The translations under genes were made by a program, and so were the position numbers. The notes under the pieces are model-generated. The model had not been told where the DNA came from. It worked only from the letters and a program-made list of their open reading frames with translations, and ran no database searches. A DNA stretch of 9,327 nt. Source: Oscillospiraceae bacterium. Lineage in GTDB: Bacteria; Bacillota; Clostridia; Oscillospirales; Acutalibacteraceae. Below are positions 1-6,601 of the stretch, in pieces; within the stretch, counting starts at the first letter, position 1, and each line of letters begins with the position of its first letter. The DNA lies in contig CADBMQ010000149.1 in assembly GCA_902795765.1 (NCBI GenBank), positions 1-9,327 on the forward strand. The letters run 5' to 3'.

Positions 1-2
1 TA

Positions 3-389
3 ACAAAAGGCTTTATGTCCGAGAAACGCTATGGATTCGAAGAGATAACCTATCTTTTGCTTTTCGGTGAACTGCCGACTGCTCATCAACTCAAAGAATT
101 TTGCGATACATTGTCGGATTATCGTTCGTTGCCACCTTCATTTGTGCGTGACTTGATAATGAAAGCACCGTCAAGGTGTGTTATGAACTCACTTGCAAGA
201 AGTGTGCTTATTTTATACTCATATGATAAAAATGCAGACGATACTTCAATCCCGAACGTACTTCGTCAATGTATTCAACTTATCTCGACAATGCCGCTTA
301 TGTCGGTCTACGGCTATAATGCGTATGAATATTATCTCAACAATTCGGGTACGTTTTTCATAAACGAACCTCAAAAAGAGTTGTCATAG
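3..389 (+). CDS. Citrate synthase, N-terminal part of an interrupted gene (5' end outside window)
   Basis: This is the upstream piece of a citrate synthase, which condenses oxaloacetate and acetyl-CoA to citrate at the entry to the TCA cycle and glutamate synthesis. The frame is open to the left edge (codons from position 3). By comparison with clostridial family members of about 440-460 residues, roughly 80-90 N-terminal residues lie outside the window. Recognisable family stretches are RYGFEEITYLLLFGELPT, the segment around IMKAPSRCVMNSLARSVL, and DTSIPNVLRQCIQLIS. The frame ends at an amber codon (387-389) inside the usual ELSxxENIL stretch, which is not a natural family terminus. The next six codons keep the frame into the downstream piece at 408. 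None of the catalytic histidines or the aspartate is in this part, so the fragment alone cannot be an active enzyme. Family assignment is firm; whether the gene is functional is open. Confidence 0.9.
   Translation, partial: TKGFMSEKRYGFEEITYLLLFGELPTAHQLKEFCDTLSDYRSLPPSFVRDLIMKAPSRCVMNSLARSVLILYSYDKNADDTSIPNVLRQCIQLISTMPLMSVYGYNAYEYYLNNSGTFFINEPQKELS
387..389 (+). other. In-frame amber (TAG) codon inside the citrate synthase gene
   Basis: The codons read AAA GAG TTG TCA TAG TCC GAG AAC ATT CTC, giving KELS-stop-SENIL. From memory, related enzymes have ELS, then one or two variable small residues, then ENIL, so the amber replaces a single tolerant position and nothing is inserted or deleted. 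Single-base changes from TCG (Ser), CAG (Gln), AAG (Lys), TGG, TTG, GAG or TAC/TAT would give TAG. It may be a nonsense mutation, a read error, a read-through site or a recoded sense codon. Confidence 0.9.
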
Positions 390-407
390 TCCGAGAACAT
401 TCTCCAT

Positions 408-1115
408 ATGCTCCGCAGAGATGGTAGTTATACCGATTTGGAGGCAAAAATTCTCGACTTGGCGTTGGTTATCCATGCAGAGCATGGCGGCGGTAACAAC
501 TCGTCATTTACAACTCATGTTGTAACCTCGTCAGGAACAGATACCTATTCGGCAATCGCAGCGGCTCTCGGCTCGCTCAAAGGTCCGAAACACGGTGGTG
601 CAAATATCAAAGTCTGCCATATGATGGACAATATTTTGGAAAATGTGAAAGACTGGAAAGACGATGACGAAATCAGCGCATATCTCCAAAAAATATTGCA
701 TGGCGAAGTGTTCGATAAATCGGGACTTATCTATGGAATAGGCCACGCAATCTATTCGGTGTCCGATCCTCGTGCAGAGGTGTTCAAATCGTTTGTCGAA
801 AGTCTTTCGGTTGAAAAGGGCAGACACGATGAGTACGAACTTTATGCGTCGATAGAGCGACTTGCCCCGAAACTCATCAATGGCGAACGCCGTATGTATA
901 AAGGTGTATCTGCGAATGTGGACTTTTATAGTGGCTTTGTTTATCGTATGCTTGGACTCCCCGAAGAACTGTTCACTCCGCTTTTTGCGATGGCTCGTAT
1001 TTCGGGATGGAGTGCGCATAGAATTGAAGAACTTGTGAATGGCGGAAAGATTATCCGTCCTGCATATATGGCAGTGGCAGACCGCCGTGAATATGTCAGT
1101 ATGAATGATAGATAA
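408..1115 (+). CDS. Citrate synthase, C-terminal catalytic part of the interrupted gene
   Basis: This is the continuation, in the same frame, of the citrate synthase that begins at the left edge. It holds the whole active site. By analogy with E. coli citrate synthase, the catalytic residues are His in GPKHGGAN (codon 591-593), His in GIGHAIY (744-746) and Asp in SANVDFYSG (921-923). The substrate-binding stretch HAEHGGGNN and the Arg of SDPRAEVF are also present. The C-terminus (GWSAHRIEELVNGGKIIRPAY) is normal for the family and ends in TAA just before a strong terminator. The ATG at 408 has no convincing ribosome binding site and is an internal methionine (ILHMLRRD), so it is more a landmark than a real start. 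The intact motifs suggest recent interruption or continued expression by read-through. The enzyme could also be a 2-methylcitrate synthase; sequence alone does not decide. Confidence 0.88.
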   Translation: MLRRDGSYTDLEAKILDLALVIHAEHGGGNNSSFTTHVVTSSGTDTYSAIAAALGSLKGPKHGGANIKVCHMMDNILENVKDWKDDDEISAYLQKILHGEVFDKSGLIYGIGHAIYSVSDPRAEVFKSFVESLSVEKGRHDEYELYASIERLAPKLINGERRMYKGVSANVDFYSGFVYRMLGLPEELFTPLFAMARISGWSAHRIEELVNGGKIIRPAYMAVADRREYVSMNDR

Positions 1116-1117
1116 CA

Positions 1118-1145
1118 AAAAACACTCTCGAAAGAGAGTGTTTTT
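1118..1145. terminator. Bidirectional Rho-independent terminator
   Basis: A perfect 12-bp inverted repeat, AAAAACACTCTC / GAGAGTGTTTTT, closes a GAAA tetraloop (1130-1133). The A-tract on one side and the T-tract on the other make it work in both directions. It sits 2 nt after the citrate synthase stop and directly after the stop of the minus-strand DUF3795 gene, so it separates two convergent transcription units. Confidence 0.93.
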
Positions 1146-1146
1146 C

Positions 1147-1482
1147 TTATACATTTTTTAGGTTGTCGAGTGCGTCTTTGTTGTTTCCGATAATCATAGA
1201 AACCATGTCGCACTTGTTTATCTTTTCGCAATCACCACAAGTAGCGTATTTTTTCTCCAAACCGCATTGCCGTATTGGGCAAAGACTGTCGCAAAATGGA
1301 GTTTTCACGCCATTTGTCCGACACCCTTCGCAGTTGATCATCTCTTTTGTGATTTCAACTCCGTTCATTTCGCTCCAAAGTTTTGCAGTTTTGATACGCA
1401 ATTCGTCATCATTGTTCTTTGTAGCAATAAAAGCGTCACATTTTTCGCAGTCAAGACCGCAGTATGCAATAAAATCTTTCAT
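1147..1482 (-). CDS. DUF3795 cysteine-rich protein
   Basis: This small soluble protein of 111 residues matches the DUF3795 family. It has eleven cysteines in a family-like arrangement: C8-G-L-D-C12-x2-C15 near the N-terminus, C51-x2-C54, C64-x3-C68-x4-C73, then C82-x2-C85 and C91. Such spacing suggests zinc or another metal ligation (inference); the biochemical role of the family is not established. There is no signal peptide or membrane segment. It is the last gene of the minus-strand glycan operon, starting six bases after the amber stop of the glycosyltransferase gene and in the same frame. Only a weak Shine-Dalgarno-like GGTG precedes the ATG, so translation is probably coupled to the upstream gene. 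It need not share a function with the glycan genes. Confidence 0.85.
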   Translation of the reverse strand: MKDFIAYCGLDCEKCDAFIATKNNDDELRIKTAKLWSEMNGVEITKEMINCEGCRTNGVKTPFCDSLCPIRQCGLEKKYATCGDCEKINKCDMVSMIIGNNKDALDNLKNV

Positions 1483-1488
1483 AAAATT

Positions 1489-2577
1489 CTACACCAATTC
1501 GTCAATCAAATTAAGCCAATCTCCGTAGATTTTCTGCTTTGAAAATCTGCCAATATCGGTCTGTGTAAATTCGGACATTTTTGAACGCAAATCGGGATTT
1601 TGAAGCAGTTCGCAAATGCTATCTGCCATTTTTTCGATGTCATAAGGTGGTATTAAAATACCATCTTTTCCGTTTGCGACAATATCGGACGGACCTGTCA
1701 TAATATCGAAACTGACAATCGGCAAACCACACGATTTTGCTTCGAGCAAAACCAACGGCAATCCCTCACGGTAAGACGGCATAACATACATAGCGTAGTT
1801 TTTGTAGAGCGTGTTCAAGTTGTCGCACATACCCATAAAATTGACGTTCGACTCAATTCCAAGTTCACGAGCCTGATTTTCGAGATTGCTTCTCAATTCA
1901 CCGTCGCCATAGATGTCAAGCACACAGTCGGGGCACTTTTTCGCAACCTTCTGCATAACTTCCAAAAGCATATTAAAGCCTTTTTCTTTTGTAAATCTAC
2001 CTGCGGAAACGATTTTCCGAGAGTTGCAGTCGTATCCGTCAAACTTGTAGTTTTCGGTGTCAACCCAGTTATAAATGCAACGAGTTTTCTTGCGAACGGG
2101 CAAAATACGGCAGTAATCATCAGCGTTGATATTAGTTAGCGTAACCAACTTATTGCAACGAATAGCCGTTGAAAGGCGCATAACAACAGCATCTTTCTCA
2201 TTCCATTGGTTTTTAAGTGAACCGTGGTCGCAGAAAATAACCTTTGCTTTTGCAGACTTACAAGCACCTGTCGCAACAAAACCTGCCCAATGACCTTGCA
2301 AAATAGCAACGTCAATTTCGTTTGATTTTATGTATTCAAAAATCGGCTTTTTAAATGACTTAAACATCTCACGCAAATGAGTTCGTTTGAGCCCCAAATT
2401 ATGATATTTAATTCTCGAATCAAGTTTGTAAGCGGCTTTTCCATCGGGACTGCCACTTGAACACAAACTCAAAATGTGAGTTTCAAAATCTTCTGCAAAT
2501 TTATTTGCAATCGATGCAGTAACGTGTTCAACACCGCCGAAGTTGGTAAAATCGAAGTCGATAATGCAAATTTTCAT
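1489..2577 (-). CDS. Family 4 glycosyltransferase (GT-B fold)
   Basis: This 362-residue retaining glycosyltransferase of the GT4 type probably transfers a sugar from a nucleotide donor to a lipid-linked acceptor at the inner face of the membrane. The N-terminal Rossmann half has the glycine-rich acceptor loop FTNFGGVEHV (residues 10-19). The C-terminal half has SAGRFTKEKGFNMLLE (191-206), IYGDGELR, and the donor-site E-x7-E motif in EGLPLVLLEA (E271, E279). Length is normal for the family. There is no signal peptide, and cytoplasmic or peripheral membrane location is expected. The start ATG is supported by GAGGT six to seven bases upstream, immediately after the TAA of the preceding family-2 glycosyltransferase gene. 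Donor and acceptor sugars cannot be told from sequence. It is the only gene here that ends in TAG. Confidence 0.92.
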   Translation of the reverse strand: MKICIIDFDFTNFGGVEHVTASIANKFAEDFETHILSLCSSGSPDGKAAYKLDSRIKYHNLGLKRTHLREMFKSFKKPIFEYIKSNEIDVAILQGHWAGFVATGACKSAKAKVIFCDHGSLKNQWNEKDAVVMRLSTAIRCNKLVTLTNINADDYCRILPVRKKTRCIYNWVDTENYKFDGYDCNSRKIVSAGRFTKEKGFNMLLEVMQKVAKKCPDCVLDIYGDGELRSNLENQARELGIESNVNFMGMCDNLNTLYKNYAMYVMPSYREGLPLVLLEAKSCGLPIVSFDIMTGPSDIVANGKDGILIPPYDIEKMADSICELLQNPDLRSKMSEFTQTDIGRFSKQKIYGDWLNLIDELV

Positions 2578-2589
2578 CTAAAAGACCTC

Positions 2590-3576
2590 TTACTTGCTGA
2601 TTTTACGATACTTTTTCGAGTATGCGTAAAGGAAAGTCTTGTAAAACAACTCGCTAACCATAAGACCGCTCATAGCGAGCTTTCTACCACCGCCAACAAG
2701 AGGATTAGCCTTAATACCCTTGTAGTTTTTACGCAAAAAGGCGATAATCTCTTTTTTCTTTGCCTTGTCTTTGAAGTTCTTGGTGTTGAGCATCTTGTCG
2801 AGAATGTAGAAATAACTCCAATAAACACGGAATTGAGCGTCCTTAATGAGCTTCGGAAACTTTTTCTCAACAATCTTGTAGTTATTTTCGTAAGCCTCGA
2901 TAATGCTCAAATCCGATGGCTTGTAGCCCGAAGTTGTAATTGTGCCTTCGTGATGAACGTAGTAGTACATCGGAGCCATATCGAAAACTGCCTTTTTAGT
3001 AAGACAAACATACGGAATGATAAAATGAGCATCTTCCGAAGTCTTGCCCTTTAAAAACTTGTTTTTAAGTAGCAAACTCTTTTTGTAAAGTTTGTTTGCG
3101 GCAGAAACAGACGCATTCTCGCCGTCCAAAATAAGTTTGATGGTTTCTTCGGTTTCGGCAGTAAATCTGCCCGAAGTCTTTTTATAAGCAGGGCGCATTT
3201 CGTTTTCGTAAACACCCATAAAACCAACTGCCGCCATATCGGCATTTTCTGTTGTGATACATTCATATAATGTTTCAAACATTTTCTCGTCAACATAGTC
3301 ATCGCTGTCAACAAAGCCGACATACTCAGCCGAAGCTGCATCAATTCCGAAATTACGAGCATCCGACAAACCACCGTTAGCCTTGTGGATAACCTTAATA
3401 CGGCTATCCGTTTTTGCCAACTCATCGCACATAGCAGGGCTATTGTCGGAAGAACCGTCATCAACTAAAATAATTTCAATATTTTCAAGCGTCTGTGCAG
3501 TAAGAGATGCAACGCATTTTTCAAGGTATTTTTCAACATTGTAAACAGGTACAACAACTGTAACTTTCGGTGACAT
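2590..3576 (-). CDS. Family 2 glycosyltransferase (GT-A fold)
   Basis: This 328-residue inverting glycosyltransferase of the GT2 family likely adds a sugar to a growing lipid-linked glycan on the cytoplasmic side. Counting from the ATG at 3576, it shows the opening VTVVVPVYNVEKYLEKC, the nucleotide-binding VDDGSSDNS (38-46), NGGLSDARNFG (68-78), the metal-binding D90-S-D-D93 motif and an ED pair (E181, D182) in KTSEDAHF that fits the catalytic base position. The C-terminal tail (about 296-328) is hydrophobic and lysine-rich and may sit on the membrane. A longer reading frame begins at 3624, but it overlaps the flippase gene. The 3576 start has GGAGG six bases upstream and gives the canonical N-terminus. 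Thirteen bases separate it from the flippase stop. Substrate is unknown. Confidence 0.93.
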   Translation of the reverse strand: MSPKVTVVVPVYNVEKYLEKCVASLTAQTLENIEIILVDDGSSDNSPAMCDELAKTDSRIKVIHKANGGLSDARNFGIDAASAEYVGFVDSDDYVDEKMFETLYECITTENADMAAVGFMGVYENEMRPAYKKTSGRFTAETEETIKLILDGENASVSAANKLYKKSLLLKNKFLKGKTSEDAHFIIPYVCLTKKAVFDMAPMYYYVHHEGTITTSGYKPSDLSIIEAYENNYKIVEKKFPKLIKDAQFRVYWSYFYILDKMLNTKNFKDKAKKKEIIAFLRKNYKGIKANPLVGGGRKLAMSGLMVSELFYKTFLYAYSKKYRKISK

Positions 3577-3582
3577 AATTAA

Positions 3583-3587
3583 CCTCC
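3583..3587 (-). promoter_or_regulatory. Ribosome binding site that fixes the family-2 glycosyltransferase start
   Basis: GGAGG on the minus strand lies six bases before the ATG at 3576. It decides against the in-frame upstream ATG at 3624, which lies inside the flippase coding sequence. Confidence 0.85.
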
Positions 3588-3589
3588 GA

Positions 3590-5113
3590 TTAAGATTTCT
3601 TTCCGATGTGTTTAACACGTTCAATACATTCTTTCAACTCTTTCGGCTCAAACACAAAGTTTACGGCAAGGAAAATCAATGTTGCGCAAACACCGAAAAT
3701 AACACTCTGCATAACCCAAACGAGCCAACTGTCGGTAGTCATATTGCAAAGATTTATACCACCGAAAACGAGCAGGCAAGTAAGCACGGCATTTCTGCCA
3801 ATACGGAACAAACTTTTACCAAGAGTGCCTTTGACAAAATGCTTTGCGCTGTAAAAAACAATATCGGTCGTGCGGTAGAAATAGGACGCACAAGTACCAA
3901 TCAAAACACCGACCATACCGAGTTTGAAAATCAAAACAATCGAAAGAATAAGGTTGATAGCCGCTTCTAAAACAGCTCTGCCTTGTGTTTCTCTGAAATG
4001 ACCTGCCGAAACAATAAGTGTAAGACCCGGCAAACGCAAACTCTTCAAAATAGCAGAAATTGTGAAAAGTGCAACCAAAGACCAACGCAGATAAATCTGA
4101 CTGTCGGCAAAATCGGCACTATACAATCCGATAAACGGATACATCAAAACTGCCATACAAGTGAACGTGATGAACGTAAGCACAAAAACAATCAATTCAT
4201 AAGTGCTGTAACTTTTACGCAAAACTTCGGTTTCGCCTGTTGAGATAACTTGTCCGAAAGACGCATTCAAACCACTTGAAAGCGAGTTCAATGCACTATA
4301 CAAGCCATTCATAACAAGATAGTAAACACCGTAAACACTAACCTCAACCAAAGCATTGTGCGATAGCAAAATTGTCAGCAAAACAACGTCTGTGTTGTTG
4401 CAAATCATACCGACAATTTGGTGCAAAAGTGCCGAGTAGCGTTGGCTAAATGCCGCTTTATCGGGCTTCACTTTGAAGTCAAGAAAACAGTATTTTCTTC
4501 GAACATAGATGATAATTGCAAGTGTTCGCAAAACGTAAACAACCGCAACAACACCTTTAACAATAAGAGCGGAAACTTCCATTTTGATAAGTACAATGGA
4601 AGCGACTAGTGTGATGAAAATACCAATAATCTGGAATATATAAATAATATATCCACGTTGGTCGGCAGTCAGCAAAACACGATATTTGCCCAAAATAAAG
4701 TAGTCAACAATGCCGTTTACCGAAAGGATAATAATCATCATTCGAATAAAGGTCAAGTCTGCAATTTCGTTTTGAGCGATAAAAGGATATGCGATAATCA
4801 ATATCGCATCGAGTCCCAAAAAGAGAAATCCCGATAAGAAGTAAAACTGCTTTGCCGCAGAAACAACACCGTTGATTTTTTTGTAGTTGTTTTCGGCAAG
4901 TGGTTTATAAAGTGCAACAATACCAGCCGCACCAACACCTGCCTCAACCAAAGTCATATAAGTTATAAATTGGTTGATAGATGTAACAAGTCCGTTGACA
5001 GCCGAGCCGTAAAGGGCCGTAAAAAATCGGGGAACGATAATACCCGAAATAGCGGTCGCAAGTTCAAGCAATAGGCTGAACACCATATTTTTCATTGCTA
5101 ACTTTGTACGCAT
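3590..5113 (-). CDS. Polysaccharide flippase, PST/Wzx type (MOP superfamily)
   Basis: This 507-residue polytopic membrane protein has the pattern of the polysaccharide transporter (PST, Wzx-like) branch of the MOP exporter superfamily, which flips undecaprenyl-linked oligosaccharides from the cytoplasmic to the outer face. I count about 12-14 hydrophobic segments, including roughly residues 10-31, 43-65, 90-112, 119-141, 153-176, 183-204, 258-277, 304-327, 379-397, 440-456 and 464-486. The N-terminal stretch (ISGIIVPRFFTALYGSAVNG, then LVEAGVGAAG) is typical. A Lys/Glu-rich cytoplasmic tail closes the protein. The start has AGAAGGAA upstream at a good distance. It sits between the aminotransferase and two glycosyltransferase genes, which fits export of a short amino-sugar-containing glycan. 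No polymerase-like gene is seen beside it. Length is normal; nothing looks broken. Confidence 0.9.
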   Translation of the reverse strand: MRTKLAMKNMVFSLLLELATAISGIIVPRFFTALYGSAVNGLVTSINQFITYMTLVEAGVGAAGIVALYKPLAENNYKKINGVVSAAKQFYFLSGFLFLGLDAILIIAYPFIAQNEIADLTFIRMMIIILSVNGIVDYFILGKYRVLLTADQRGYIIYIFQIIGIFITLVASIVLIKMEVSALIVKGVVAVVYVLRTLAIIIYVRRKYCFLDFKVKPDKAAFSQRYSALLHQIVGMICNNTDVVLLTILLSHNALVEVSVYGVYYLVMNGLYSALNSLSSGLNASFGQVISTGETEVLRKSYSTYELIVFVLTFITFTCMAVLMYPFIGLYSADFADSQIYLRWSLVALFTISAILKSLRLPGLTLIVSAGHFRETQGRAVLEAAINLILSIVLIFKLGMVGVLIGTCASYFYRTTDIVFYSAKHFVKGTLGKSLFRIGRNAVLTCLLVFGGINLCNMTTDSWLVWVMQSVIFGVCATLIFLAVNFVFEPKELKECIERVKHIGKKS

Positions 5114-5141
5114 AATAAATTCCTTCTATAAAAGCCTAATT

Positions 5142-5187
5142 AGGCAACGCACCAAACGCAGAAAAAAGTCTGCCCAATGCGTTGCCT
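5142..5187 (-). promoter_or_regulatory. Intercistronic stem-loop between aminotransferase and flippase genes
   Basis: Perfect 10-bp arms AGGCAACGCA and TGCGTTGCCT enclose 26 bases that hold a second small hairpin (GCAGA / TCTGC, 5158-5162 and 5169-5173). In the minus-strand transcript it begins about 8 nt after the aminotransferase stop. It is followed by AATTAGGCTTTT, where GCCTAATTAGGC (5134-5145) forms a palindrome that shares part of the 3' arm. The T-run is short and not adjacent to the main stem, so it may be a leaky terminator, attenuator or RNA stability element rather than a full stop. Confidence 0.6.
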
Positions 5188-5194
5188 GATTTTG

Positions 5195-6418
5195 TTAGAT
5201 ATATTCTTTTACAATTTCGCAGAAACACTCAATAATATAGTCAACCTGCTCGTCAGTAAGACAAGTGTGGAGAGGGAGAGTGATTTCGTTGACAAAACGC
5301 TCGTAAGCGTTCGGATAGTCTGTAATATCGAAACCGAGCTTCTTGTAAGCAGTGTGCATAGGTAGAGGCTTGTAGTGAACATTACAAGCAATACCGCATT
5401 TAGCCATCTTAACGATAATTTCGTTTCGCTGTTCCAAAGTGATGTTCGGAATACGAGTCGGATACAAATGACCACTCGAACGATATTTTTCAGTGTAGTG
5501 AGGCAAAACTTCAATTCCGAGTGGCTTAAAAGCGGCATCGTAACGAGCAATAATTTCCTCACGGCGTTTAAGCATATTAGGATAACGCTCAAATTGAGCC
5601 AAACCTACTGCCGCCATAATATCAGTCATATTGCACTTGTACCAAGGACCCACAATATCATATTCCCAAGCACCAAGTTGGTTTTTCGCAAGAGCGTCCT
5701 TGCTTTGACCGTGCAAACTGAAAAGTTGAAGTTGGTGGTAGATTTTATCATCGTCAATTCCATCAATATGGCGCCAAACCATGGCACCGCCTTCGGCAAC
5801 AGTCAAGTTTTTAACTGCGTGGAAACTGTAATTCGTGAAGTCTGCAACATTGCCGACCATTTTGCCGTTCCATTGTGCACCAAAAGCGTGAGCACCGTCT
5901 GCAACAACTGCAACTCTGCCGAGAGCCGACTGAAAAACGCCATTCGGCTTGAAAAGAGATTTTTTGTTCTCAATAGCTTTGAAAATGCGATCATAGTCGC
6001 ACGGAACTCCGCCGTAATCAACGGGGATAATTGCCTTTGTGCGTTCTGTGATAGCCTCTTCCATAGCATCATAGTCCATTTCGTAACTGCCTTTTTGACA
6101 GTCAACCAAAACAATCTTCGCACCAACGTGTGCGATAACAGAAGCAGAAGCAGTATAGGTGTAAGCGGTAGTAATAACTTCATCGCCTTCGCCGATTTGC
6201 AAAAGGCGAAGAGCCATCTCGGCACAAGCGGTCTGCGAATTCAAGCAAACACATCTCGGAGTGCCAATCCACTCTGCAATCTTCTTTTCAAACAATTTAG
6301 TTTTCGGACCTGTTGTAATCCAGCCCGAACGTAAAACCTCGGAGACATACTCAACTTCGAGTTCTGAAATATCCGGAGGTGAAAACGCAATGTTCATTTT
6401 TGCGTTGTACTCGTTCAT
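5195..6418 (-). CDS. DegT/DnrJ/EryC1/StrS family PLP-dependent sugar aminotransferase
   Basis: This 407-residue enzyme belongs to the DegT/DnrJ/EryC1/StrS class, which transfers an amino group (usually from glutamate) to a nucleotide-linked keto-sugar. Family marks in order are SGWITTGPKTKLFE (31-44), the PLP-phosphate region NSQTACAEMAL (60-70), DEVITTAYTYTASA, the ring-contacting D174-G-A-H177 in VVADGAHAFGA, and SFHAVKNLTVAEGG, in which K203 is the expected Schiff-base lysine. HLYPTRIP and NVHYKPLPMHTAYKKLG are typical C-terminal stretches. Length is normal. The first ATG is supported by AGAAGGGG a few bases upstream; a second Met lies at residue 8. It is the first gene of the minus-strand operon and presumably provides an amino sugar to the two downstream glycosyltransferases. 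Which sugar is made cannot be read from sequence, and no partner dehydratase or epimerase is in the window. Confidence 0.94.
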   Translation of the reverse strand: MNEYNAKMNIAFSPPDISELEVEYVSEVLRSGWITTGPKTKLFEKKIAEWIGTPRCVCLNSQTACAEMALRLLQIGEGDEVITTAYTYTASASVIAHVGAKIVLVDCQKGSYEMDYDAMEEAITERTKAIIPVDYGGVPCDYDRIFKAIENKKSLFKPNGVFQSALGRVAVVADGAHAFGAQWNGKMVGNVADFTNYSFHAVKNLTVAEGGAMVWRHIDGIDDDKIYHQLQLFSLHGQSKDALAKNQLGAWEYDIVGPWYKCNMTDIMAAVGLAQFERYPNMLKRREEIIARYDAAFKPLGIEVLPHYTEKYRSSGHLYPTRIPNITLEQRNEIIVKMAKCGIACNVHYKPLPMHTAYKKLGFDITDYPNAYERFVNEITLPLHTCLTDEQVDYIIECFCEIVKEYI

Positions 6419-6505
6419 AAATGACCCCTTCTCTAAATAAAAAACTTATATATAGAATTAGACAAATAATCAAAAAATACATAATTAACCATAATAATAT
6501 CCTAT

Positions 6506-6534
6506 ATTATAATACATTTATTTTCAAAAATCAA
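6506..6534 (-). promoter_or_regulatory. Sigma-A-type promoter for the glycan operon
   Basis: On the minus strand there is a -35 TTGATT (6529-6534), a 17-bp spacer and a perfect -10 TATAAT (6506-6511). Expected start is near 6499-6500, leaving an untranslated leader of about 80 nt before the aminotransferase ATG. Surrounding DNA is very A+T-rich. Confidence 0.72.
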
Positions 6535-6552
6535 GTTTTTTATCAATAGTTC

Positions 6553-6581
6553 TTTATATGTTCATAATTTTGTGCTATAAT
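6553..6581 (+). promoter_or_regulatory. Extended -10 promoter for the ABC transporter operon
   Basis: A -35-like TTTATA (6553-6558) is followed after 17 bp by a perfect TATAAT (6576-6581), which is preceded by TGC to give an extended -10 (TGCTATAAT). Expected start is near 6588, a few bases ahead of the AAAGGAA ribosome binding site of the small leader frame. It is back-to-back with the glycan operon promoter, about 20 bp apart. Confidence 0.72.
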
Positions 6582-6601
6582 AACAAAGAAAAAGGAACAA
6601 T

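Noticed and set aside
387..407. A frameshift as cause of the citrate synthase interruption
   Set aside because: The two halves are in the same frame and the six codons between the amber and the internal ATG (SENILH) fit the family, so it is a point nonsense codon and not an insertion or deletion.
531..1154. A 207-codon minus-strand frame opposite the citrate synthase
   Set aside because: It runs across the terminator hairpin and antisense to conserved catalytic motifs; a shadow frame.
2476..3054. A 192-codon plus-strand frame opposite the two glycosyltransferase genes
   Set aside because: It spans the junction of two convincing minus-strand genes and has no start signal or family resemblance.
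3577..3624. A longer N-terminus for the family-2 glycosyltransferase starting at 3624
   Set aside because: The extra 16 residues overlap the flippase coding sequence and do not match the family; the downstream ATG has a strong ribosome binding site.
5375..6334. A 319-codon open frame on the plus strand opposite the aminotransferase gene
   Set aside because: It is fully antisense to a clearly conserved gene, shows no recognisable family and is explained by the codon bias of the real gene, which rarely gives stops on the other strand.
6433..6492. A 19-codon minus-strand frame (MVNYVFFDYLSNSIYKFFI) in the leader of the glycan operon
   Set aside because: Its AGGA motif falls at or upstream of the predicted transcription start, it ends inside the aminotransferase ribosome binding site, and such Phe/Tyr/Ile-rich frames are expected by chance in A+T-rich DNA. 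It would deserve another look only if transcription starts further upstream or it proves conserved.
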